In this document: piece by piece, positions 15,339 to 21,896 of the stretch
Layout of the letters: every line of letters begins with the position of its first letter
Position numbering within the stretch: position 1 is the first letter of the stretch
From: a bacterium
GTDB lineage: Bacteria; Patescibacteriota; Minisyncoccia; Moranbacterales; UBA2206
DNA length: 34,665 nt
Assembly (NCBI GenBank): GCA_021789395.1
Contig: JAJYJP010000001.1
Span: 1-34,665, forward strand
Direction of reading: 5' to 3'
The notes under the pieces: model-generated
Told to the model about the DNA's origin: nothing
Database searches by the model: none
Seen by the model: the letters and a program-made list of their open reading frames with translations, nothing else
Translations under genes and position numbers: made by a program

Positions 15339-16315
15339 AATTTTCTTTTTGCCGCTTTTCCCATTACTTCTACCCGATCGACAACTTTCTTGACTTGATC
15401 GGCGGGCAAAGCGAATCCGATATCCTGCGCGCCTTGCGCCATGGCCACATTCACGCCGATCACATTGCCGTTGATATCCAAGAGAGGTCCGCCGGAATTT
15501 CCCAGATTGATCGCCGCATCGGTCTGAATGATGTCGTTAAGCTGCTCAGATTCGCCGAATCCTCCGGAAGCGGTCAGATTTCTTCCTAATCCGGAAATAA
15601 TGCCTTTGCTGACCGTATTGGAAAATTGTCCCAGTGAATTCCCAATCGCAATCACCGTTTGCCCAATTTCCAGAGAATCAGAATTGCCGATATTCAATAT
15701 CGGAAAATTATTTCCAGCAATTTTGATGACTGCAATATCATTAGCCGGATCGGTAGCTAAAATTTTAGCAAGATGTTCTTTACCATCGTTTGTTACGACA
15801 GTATATGTAGCGGTCGGATCGGAAACGACATGCTTGTTTGTCACAATGACTCCGCTGCTTGTCACAAAAAATCCTGAACCACCGGCAATCCGCTCTTGAC
15901 TCATGCCCCCTTGCACGTTATTGGTGTTGGAACTACCTTGATTCTGTTCATTGCCCTGCCCATCAGACGGGCTTGGAAAATTTTTCTTAACTCCCGCTCC
16001 GTTCACGCTTTTTGAAACAATGATGCTTACCACGGCGGGAGTCGCTTTTTTTACCACATTGATTACGGCCAAATCTTCCTGGACAACCGGATGGTTTGGC
16101 AAATTACCGTTAATTACTTGAGAAAAAAATCCTGAAAATTCTTGAGTTAGACTAGGTATTCCGCCAGCCATAAAACCAAAAACGGATCCGGCAATGGCTG
16201 ACACCAAGACCGTGATTATGATCAACCATCTCAAATTATATTTTTTTGGAACTAAAACCGCCGACCCATAAAGTTCGGTATCCGGCGAATCGGCATCACC
16301 CTTTTCAATTTCCAT
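15329..16315 (-). CDS. HtrA/DegP-type serine protease lacking a PDZ domain
   Basis: The 328-residue protein has a cytoplasmic N-terminus, one membrane segment (29-49), a Gly/Asn/Gln-rich linker (about 105-140) and a trypsin-fold protease domain. The triad is intact: H162 in VTNKHVV, D193 in NDIAVIKI and S274 in LGNSGGPLLD. It ends at LWI just where other HtrA proteins continue (RPYLGI-type junction) into PDZ, so it has no PDZ domain. The frame opens at a TTG at 16342, but the ATG at 16315 (MEIEKGDADS) is the better start. It overlaps clpB by 10 bases and heads the operon. It probably degrades misfolded envelope proteins; the PDZ-bearing dead paralogue at the operon's end may supply the missing binding role (inference). 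Confidence 0.9.
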   Translation of the reverse strand: MEIEKGDADSPDTELYGSAVLVPKKYNLRWLIIITVLVSAIAGSVFGFMAGGIPSLTQEFSGFFSQVINGNLPNHPVVQEDLAVINVVKKATPAVVSIIVSKSVNGAGVKKNFPSPSDGQGNEQNQGSSNTNNVQGGMSQERIAGGSGFFVTSSGVIVTNKHVVSDPTATYTVVTNDGKEHLAKILATDPANDIAVIKIAGNNFPILNIGNSDSLEIGQTVIAIGNSLGQFSNTVSKGIISGLGRNLTASGGFGESEQLNDIIQTDAAINLGNSGGPLLDINGNVIGVNVAMAQGAQDIGFALPADQVKKVVDRVEVMGKAAKRKLWI

Positions 16316-16366
16316 ATTTTTTCCAGAACTCTTGCCGACCAAAAAAGCAACAAGGGTTACCTTAGG

Positions 16367-16409
16367 TTATTCTAATTAGCCAAGGAAATTTAATTCCTTA
16401 TAAGAATAA
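16367..16409. repeat. Nested inverted repeat between ferredoxin and htrA genes
   Basis: The outer arms TTATTCT (16367-16373) and AGAATAA (16403-16409) enclose inner arms AAGGAA (16382-16387) and TTCCTT (16394-16399). The element lies 52 bases before the htrA start. It could be an operator, a terminator for the ferredoxin gene or a 5' untranslated hairpin. It does not match the CIRCE heat-shock operator (TTAGCACTC-N9-GAGTGCTAA). Confidence 0.5.
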
Positions 16410-16447
16410 CAGGCAAAACTTGTTTTTATTGCACTCTTAAAAAGAGC

Positions 16448-16630
16448 TTACTGTAAAGAAATAGCGCTAACCGGGCAGCTATCAACGGCCTCTTGGCAAT
16501 TGCAATCTCCGCAATCTTCCGCAATTACATGAGATTTACCGTCCTCTTGGACCTTAAAAACTTTCGGGCAGATAGACTCGCAAGTTCCGCAGCCGATGCA
16601 TAAATCGTGATTAATGTTGGGTTTAGACAT
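16448..16630 (-). CDS. Small ferredoxin, probably one [4Fe-4S] cluster
   Basis: The 60-residue protein has the cluster motif C11-x2-C14-x2-C17-x3-C21-P, and C52-P near the C-terminus. This fits a single [4Fe-4S] cluster bound by C11, C14, C17 and C52. The second half (C40, C43, C45) does not follow the C-x2-C-x2-C spacing needed for a complete second cluster, so C21 and these extra cysteines are of unclear use. It would carry electrons in the cytoplasm. It stands alone between the parvulin and htrA genes, and no partner oxidoreductase is visible in the window. No ribosome binding site is visible. Confidence 0.92.
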   Translation of the reverse strand: MSKPNINHDLCIGCGTCESICPKVFKVQEDGKSHVIAEDCGDCNCQEAVDSCPVSAISLQ

Positions 16631-16691
16631 ATTTTTTTTAAATTAATTTATTAATAATTTTACCTGCTGAAAATAAATGGGACGAAAACGC

Positions 16692-17768
16692 CTAAAATAT
16701 CATCGACGGATCGTCAGGCGAATTTTTACTGAGATTGTCCTCGAAATTTTTCATCTGAGGATCCCTAAATTCCACCTGCGCCGTCCCGCTGTCCCAATAA
16801 AATTCTTTAAGAGGTATGAATATCTTAGCATTTTTTTCCTGGGCAAGCAACCAATCGGAAAAACTTTCGGTCCGGACAAAAATTTGCCGGATCTTTACTT
16901 GATTGACGCCATTTTCCGTCCGCTTATCTTCGATGTTGATGATATGATATCCGATCGAACTTTCGATCACATCGCTCGTGTCGCCCTTGTTCATGATGAA
17001 AGCGGCGGCTGCGACTTCGGGAAGCATCTGGTCGGCATCGAACCATCCCAATTCTCCGCCATTCTTGGCGCTGGCACCCTCGGAATATTTTTCAGCCACG
17101 GTGGCAAAATCCTGTCCGCTTTTCAGCGCGGCCTGAGCAGCGTCAATTTTCTTTTTGGCCGCAAGCGAAGTCGGATCCGAATCGCGGAATTTCTGATTCA
17201 AATCATCCTGGTAGAGATCCGGCTTAACGATGTGATTTTCAAAATCACTCAAATTCCAACCGTATAAGTGTTCCAAATTATTCAAAACATCGGCGTCCGA
17301 ATTTCCGTACTGGGCGATCTTATTGTTGACCTGGGCGGCAACCATTGCCGAAGTAATATTGATTCCCCGCTGCTTAGCCAATATCTCAATAATCTTATTT
17401 TCAATCAATTTGTCCAAAACTTCTCTTTTCTTTACTTCCAGTCGTTTCTGTCCGTTTGAAGAAGTAAAATTGACCTTCATTCCCAGACTGGAGAAATTCT
17501 GATTCGTATAAAATTGCTTGACGGCATCCAGATCATTTTCCATTTCATCATAAGTGATGACATGCGTGTAGTCGACAATGGCCGCCGGATAAGGAATGAC
17601 GCGCGCAGTTCCCCGAACGATTTCATTGTCCGCTCCAAAACCATAAATAAGCACCCCGATCACGATGATGTAGACCACAACAAGAATCAGCACCGAATAA
17701 ATGATCGTTGACAATCTGACTTTTTTTTCGCCATTGGTATTTTTTTCTGCGTTTTGTTTTTTTTTCAT
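16692..17768 (-). CDS. Membrane-anchored parvulin-type peptidyl-prolyl isomerase
   Basis: The 358-residue protein has a lysine-rich cytoplasmic start, one membrane segment (about 21-43), a SurA/PrsA-like helical chaperone region (about 70-200) and a PpiC rotamase domain (about 205-282). The domain carries ATVAEKYSEGASAKNGGELG, GWFDADQMLPEV and IGYHIINIEDKR. It would help fold exported proteins outside the membrane. The tail after residue 300 has no recognised domain. It is the last gene of the lepA / small membrane peptide / FtsB-like / parvulin run, 9 bases after the FtsB-like gene. Confidence 0.9.
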   Translation of the reverse strand: MKKKQNAEKNTNGEKKVRLSTIIYSVLILVVVYIIVIGVLIYGFGADNEIVRGTARVIPYPAAIVDYTHVITYDEMENDLDAVKQFYTNQNFSSLGMKVNFTSSNGQKRLEVKKREVLDKLIENKIIEILAKQRGINITSAMVAAQVNNKIAQYGNSDADVLNNLEHLYGWNLSDFENHIVKPDLYQDDLNQKFRDSDPTSLAAKKKIDAAQAALKSGQDFATVAEKYSEGASAKNGGELGWFDADQMLPEVAAAAFIMNKGDTSDVIESSIGYHIINIEDKRTENGVNQVKIRQIFVRTESFSDWLLAQEKNAKIFIPLKEFYWDSGTAQVEFRDPQMKNFEDNLSKNSPDDPSMIF

Positions 17769-17777
17769 TTTTTATAT

Positions 17778-18203
17778 TTAAAAGAAATAATTCCACCACT
17801 TGGCCGGATTCGATGATTGCGCGGCCGGCGCTGCAGAAACATTATTTCGAGTCGGTTGCGACTGAGAATCATTAACACCTTCTTCAGCGGCACTTGGTTG
17901 CACAACGACGACATTTTCACCGGGACTCTGCAGGTCAAGCGCGTTTTTTGCTTCTTCTTTCTGATAATCCGGACTGCTTAAGTAAGCGATTTTATCCTGG
18001 AGAGAAGCGTTGTTTTTGTTTATCTTTGCCGCTTCTTGCTGGAGTTCCTCTATCTGTTGTTGGATCTGATTTCTTTGATAAATTTCCTTAGTGCCAGAAA
18101 TTATTATAAGGGTAAAAACGATCATTCCTATGATCAGGCTTGTTTTTACCCAGATCGGTTTTTTTTCCCGCCTGCCGGACGGATTTTTTTTATTTGTCCG
18201 CAT
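17778..18203 (-). CDS. FtsB/DivIC-like septum formation protein
   Basis: The 141-residue protein has a basic cytoplasmic start, one membrane segment (about 20-38) and a coiled coil (about 40-70: RNQIQQQIEELQQEAAKINK). The short conserved-looking piece ARN-like EEAKNALDLQSPGENVVVV matches the pattern following the coil in FtsB/DivIC proteins. A Ser/Asn/Pro/Ala-rich linker and a final aromatic motif (AKWWNYFF) close it. FtsB/DivIC proteins join the cell-division complex that activates septal wall synthesis. The linker is longer than in classical members, and I infer that the aromatic end contacts the membrane or a partner. Confidence 0.8.
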   Translation of the reverse strand: MRTNKKNPSGRREKKPIWVKTSLIIGMIVFTLIIISGTKEIYQRNQIQQQIEELQQEAAKINKNNASLQDKIAYLSSPDYQKEEAKNALDLQSPGENVVVVQPSAAEEGVNDSQSQPTRNNVSAAPAAQSSNPAKWWNYFF

Positions 18204-18210
18204 TTTTGTT

Positions 18211-18324
18211 TTATCTATACATAAAAGCCGGCGCCAGCGTAAAAGCCAGCATCGCCAAAACTCCTATGACTGTGATCACAATCCAAATAGCATGCATTCT
18301 TTTTCTGTGTTTGCTGATATTCAT
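18211..18324 (-). CDS. 37-residue single-span membrane peptide
   Basis: A short frame (MNISKHRKRMHAIWIVITVI at its start) runs from the ATG at 18324 to a TAA at 18211. It has a basic N-terminus (residues 5-9) followed by one hydrophobic segment (about 12-35), so a single-span peptide with its N-terminus inside is likely. It fits exactly between lepA (35 bases upstream) and the FtsB-like gene (7 bases downstream) on the same strand, which supports it being real. The role is unknown; the place beside a division gene suggests a small division or envelope factor. Confidence 0.6.
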   Translation of the reverse strand: MNISKHRKRMHAIWIVITVIGVLAMLAFTLAPAFMYR

Positions 18325-18359
18325 AAGATCATTGTACTAAAGATCCGACATATTTTCAA

Positions 18360-20174
18360 TTATTTTTTCAACACCGCCAAAAAAGCTTCGGAGGGAATTT
18401 CTACCCGACCGATGCTTTTCATCTTTTTCTTACCTTTTTTCTGTTTTTCCAAAAGTTTTCTTTTGCGCGTCACATCTCCACCGTACAGTTTGGCTATGAC
18501 GTCTTTACGGAAAGCCTTGATCGTCTCGCGAGCAATTACTTTGCCGCCGATCGTCGCTTGCAACGCGATTTGAAAATTCTGGCGAGGAATCGAATCTTTC
18601 AATTTTTCCACCGTGCGCTTGCCTTCGCTAAAAGCTTTCTCTTTAGGCACGATTCTCGCGAACGCGTCCACTTTTTCTCCCGCCACCATTATATCCAGCT
18701 TTACCAAATCATACGGTTTATATTCTTTAATCTCGTAATTCATCGAGGCGTAACCGGACGAAGCGCTCTTCAGATCATCGTGCAGATTAGTGATGACATC
18801 GGTCAGCGGGCAATCAAAAGTTAGAATTATCCGCTCGGCATCTATGTATTCCGTGTTTATATATTCCGCCCGCGTATTTTTCATCACTTCCATAATTGCT
18901 CCGAGATAAGTGCTGGGCGAAATAATATCCAATTTCACGTATGGCTCGTAAATTTTCTCGATTGCGGCCGGATCAGGCATTTCAGTCGGAGAATAGATTT
19001 TTATCCGCCCGTTCTTGCCACGCAGTTCGATTTCGTAAACGACGCTTGGCGTTGTGATAGTCGGACTGATATCGAATTCGCGCTCTAGCCGGGATTGGAT
19101 AATTTCCAGATGGAGCATGCCCAAAAAACCGCAACGGAATCCGCGGCCCAGCGCAACATTGCTTTCCGGTTCGAAAGCGAATGCCGCGTCATTGAGCTTC
19201 AATTTGTCCAACGCATCGCGCATGAAATTATAATCGTCGCCTTCAATCGGATAAAAAGAAGCATAAACCATCGGAACGACTTGCTTATATCCCGGCAACG
19301 GTTTGACGGGGTTAGAAGCTTGCTCTTTGAAATCTGCAATTGTCACGGTATCACCAACCCGGCAATCCTCGACACCCTTAAACCCGGTCGCGATGTAGCC
19401 GATGTCGCCCGCCACCAATTTTTCAACTGCTTGCAGATCCGGTCGGAAAAATCCCACTTCTACTACGCCGCTTTCCGATCCGACCGCCATCATAGCAATC
19501 TTATCATCGCGTTTCACTGTGCCATCAACGATCCGGACATATGCTACCACGCCTTTGTATGTATCGTATTTGGAATCAAAAATGAGCGCCCGCAAAGGAT
19601 TTTCGACATCGCCTTTGGGTGCTGGAATCATTTCGACAATTTTTTCCAAAAGTTTTTCCACGCCCAGGCCGGTTTTTCCGGAAACTTCTAAAATTTCTTC
19701 TTCTTTGCATCCCAAAATATGAATAATTTCTTTTTTCGTCTTCGCAACATCGGCATTGGGCAGATCGATTTTATTGACCACCGGAATGATTTCCAAGCCT
19801 TGTTCGATCGCCAGATATAAATTGGAAAGCGTCTGCGCCTGTACGCCCTTAGTCGCATCCACCAGAAGCACCGCGCCCTCCACTGCCGCCAACGATCGAG
19901 AAACCTCGTAGTTAAAATCTACATGGCCTGGAGTATCAATAAGATTTAATGTATATTCTACGCCTTGTTGGTCATACTTCATCCTCACCGGCTGCAGTTT
20001 GATCGTAATTCCCCGCTCCCGCTCCAAATCCATCTGGTCAAGCAACTGCTCTTTCATTTTTCGCTGTTCCACCGTCTTGGTCAATTCCAAAAGACGGTCC
20101 GACAAAGTAGATTTTCCATGGTCAATATGCGCGATGATGCAGAAATTGCGTACGTTTTTCTGGTCCATATACAT
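18360..20174 (-). CDS. lepA: Elongation factor 4 (LepA), ribosome back-translocating GTPase
   Basis: The 604-residue GTPase acts on the ribosome. G motifs are AHIDHGKST (G1), RGITIKLQPV (G2 region), DTPGHVDFNYEV (G3) and VVNKIDLP (G4). LepA-specific parts follow: CRVGDT, FRCGFLGMLHLEIIQ and the C-terminal domain with KLYGGDVTRKRKLLEKQK, ending EAFLAVLKK. Length is that of the family. An ATG at 20168 would also suit (MDQKNVRNF). Neither start has a Shine-Dalgarno sequence. The start lies only 9 bases after the T run of the murJ terminator, so the leader must be very short or the gene is read through. Confidence 0.97.
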   Translation of the reverse strand: MYMDQKNVRNFCIIAHIDHGKSTLSDRLLELTKTVEQRKMKEQLLDQMDLERERGITIKLQPVRMKYDQQGVEYTLNLIDTPGHVDFNYEVSRSLAAVEGAVLLVDATKGVQAQTLSNLYLAIEQGLEIIPVVNKIDLPNADVAKTKKEIIHILGCKEEEILEVSGKTGLGVEKLLEKIVEMIPAPKGDVENPLRALIFDSKYDTYKGVVAYVRIVDGTVKRDDKIAMMAVGSESGVVEVGFFRPDLQAVEKLVAGDIGYIATGFKGVEDCRVGDTVTIADFKEQASNPVKPLPGYKQVVPMVYASFYPIEGDDYNFMRDALDKLKLNDAAFAFEPESNVALGRGFRCGFLGMLHLEIIQSRLEREFDISPTITTPSVVYEIELRGKNGRIKIYSPTEMPDPAAIEKIYEPYVKLDIISPSTYLGAIMEVMKNTRAEYINTEYIDAERIILTFDCPLTDVITNLHDDLKSASSGYASMNYEIKEYKPYDLVKLDIMVAGEKVDAFARIVPKEKAFSEGKRTVEKLKDSIPRQNFQIALQATIGGKVIARETIKAFRKDVIAKLYGGDVTRKRKLLEKQKKGKKKMKSIGRVEIPSEAFLAVLKK

Positions 20175-20182
20175 TTAATTCT

Positions 20183-20211
20183 ATAATAAAAAGCTTGAAA
20201 TTTCAAGCTTT
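20183..20211 (-). terminator. Intrinsic terminator after murJ, perfect 22-base palindrome
   Basis: Bases 20190-20211 form a perfect palindrome (11-base arms, AAAGCTTGAAA and its complement). On the minus strand it runs directly into TTTTTATTA. It lies 27 bases after the murJ stop and separates the polysaccharide block from lepA. Confidence 0.8.
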
Positions 20212-20238
20212 GCCTGGAAAAATACTTACTTTGATTTT

Positions 20239-21888
20239 TTAAATGCCGCTCACATCATCCGTATTTTCTATGATGACTGCCGCCTGTCGGCTCTTGAGAA
20301 GTTTTTTGGTCAGGGAATTTTTAAAGACAAAAAATTCTTCCAGTCTCAGAAAATAACAGGCGGCAATAAAAATCACCAGTCCAACCAAACCTGAAACAGA
20401 CAGTTGAGAAAAAACGCCTAAAAATTTGTTCAGGTTAAACCAATTTCCGGTGAAATTTTTTGCAATTTGAATACCCAATCCGGCCGCGAAGGATGCGACA
20501 GAAACCTTAACCACCGATTTGATTATGTTTCGATCGTCCAGGCTGTCAAACCGCATCCGCAAAAAGAATAGCAAAGCCAACATTTGGAAAACACTGGCTA
20601 CCGAAAATGCGATTGCCAGACCCAGAACTTGATAACGATGGATCAAAAGTAAAACCGTTCCAATATTTACCGCCTCAGTGGCAACCGCCACGTAAAACGG
20701 CGTTTTGGAGTCGTGGATGGCATAAAAAGATCGCGTAAGGAGCGGCACGATGCTCTGTGCAAAAAGACTGATTGCAAAAATTCCTAAAGACTGAAAAGTT
20801 AGGATCGTATCGTTCCAATCAAATTTTCCCGCACCCAATATCACACGCACAATTTGTGCCCGCAGCACCAACATCACAACACTGGCAGGAATGACAAAAA
20901 ATAGAATCTGCCGGAAAGTTTCCGAAAAACTTCTTATATATTTATCGTGTTCGTTCCGCGCCGCGTAAGTGGAAAGGGTCGGAAACGCCGCCAACGCGAA
21001 AGATATCCCAAAAAGCGACAGCGGCACGCTCTGTAAGTTTTGAGAAAAATTAAAGATGGCCAGACTTCCAGCTGCCAGCGTCGAGGCAAATACGGTAATT
21101 ACCATCAGATTGAACTGACTGATGGCAATCCCGGTCATCCTTGGCAACATCAGCTTCATAACCTTTTTGACATCATGATTTTTCCAATACGTCCAGAGTC
21201 CCCACTGATGTTTGAAACCTAAATTCCGCGCCGCCAGATATTGCAATGACATATGCATAAAAGCGCCGAACACTACGCCCCAAGCTAACCCGACCGGACC
21301 CATGAATTTTACAAAAACTAAAATGCCGATGATGATTCCTAAATTATAAAGGAGCGGTGCGATCGAATAAATCAAAAAATTTTTAAACGAGGTCAGTATA
21401 CCGCCCATAATTCCGCTGAAGCCTAGGAACAACGGACTTAAAAACATAATGCGGGTAAACAGCACCACACGCGCCATCTTTTCCGGGGAAAATCCAGGCG
21501 TAATCAGTTTCATCAGAAACGGCGCGAAGATCGCAAAAATGATGGAAAAAATAATTATGAAAAAAATTGCCAAGTTCAATACCCCATTGGCCAGCTCCCA
21601 CGCTTCTTCGTCTTTTTCATTACTGACCAGACTGGTAAAAACCGGAATAAAGGCTGCGCTTAATGCTCCCAGGATCAGCAAATTATAAATCAGGTCGGGA
21701 ATTCGGAAAGCGGCGTAATAAACATCGAGCGTGTCTCCGGCGCCAAAGGTGGAGGCCAAAAGCCGGTCGCGAAAAAGTCCCATCAGGTTACTGACGATCC
21801 CGGCCATCGTAATGATGAAAGCGGCCGAAATTACTGATTGCGACGGCTTCGAGGAAAGAAATTTGTTTTTGAAGATTTTCTTGATCAC
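20239..21888 (-). CDS. murJ: Lipid II flippase MurJ (MviN)
   Basis: The 549-residue MOP-family transporter flips lipid-linked peptidoglycan precursor across the membrane. The family start is clear (AGIVSNLMGLFRDRLLASTF and DVYYAAFRIPDLIYN), and about 14 membrane segments can be traced. LSTYAARNEHDKYIRSF, LTRSFYAIHDSKTPFYVA and LRMRFDSLDDR match MurJ positions. The start codon is GTG at 21888. It follows the DUF4012 gene by 8 bases and closes the polysaccharide operon before a strong terminator. Since it sits with surface-glycan genes and not with mur genes, a role as flippase for another lipid-linked glycan is possible. Confidence 0.93.
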   Translation of the reverse strand: MIKKIFKNKFLSSKPSQSVISAAFIITMAGIVSNLMGLFRDRLLASTFGAGDTLDVYYAAFRIPDLIYNLLILGALSAAFIPVFTSLVSNEKDEEAWELANGVLNLAIFFIIIFSIIFAIFAPFLMKLITPGFSPEKMARVVLFTRIMFLSPLFLGFSGIMGGILTSFKNFLIYSIAPLLYNLGIIIGILVFVKFMGPVGLAWGVVFGAFMHMSLQYLAARNLGFKHQWGLWTYWKNHDVKKVMKLMLPRMTGIAISQFNLMVITVFASTLAAGSLAIFNFSQNLQSVPLSLFGISFALAAFPTLSTYAARNEHDKYIRSFSETFRQILFFVIPASVVMLVLRAQIVRVILGAGKFDWNDTILTFQSLGIFAISLFAQSIVPLLTRSFYAIHDSKTPFYVAVATEAVNIGTVLLLIHRYQVLGLAIAFSVASVFQMLALLFFLRMRFDSLDDRNIIKSVVKVSVASFAAGLGIQIAKNFTGNWFNLNKFLGVFSQLSVSGLVGLVIFIAACYFLRLEEFFVFKNSLTKKLLKSRQAAVIIENTDDVSGI

Positions 21889-21896
21889 GATAAGGT

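Noticed and set aside
16436..16452. Resemblance of GCACTC near the ferredoxin end to the CIRCE heat-shock operator
   Set aside because: Only one half-site is present; the TTAGCACTC-N9-GAGTGCTAA arrangement is not there.
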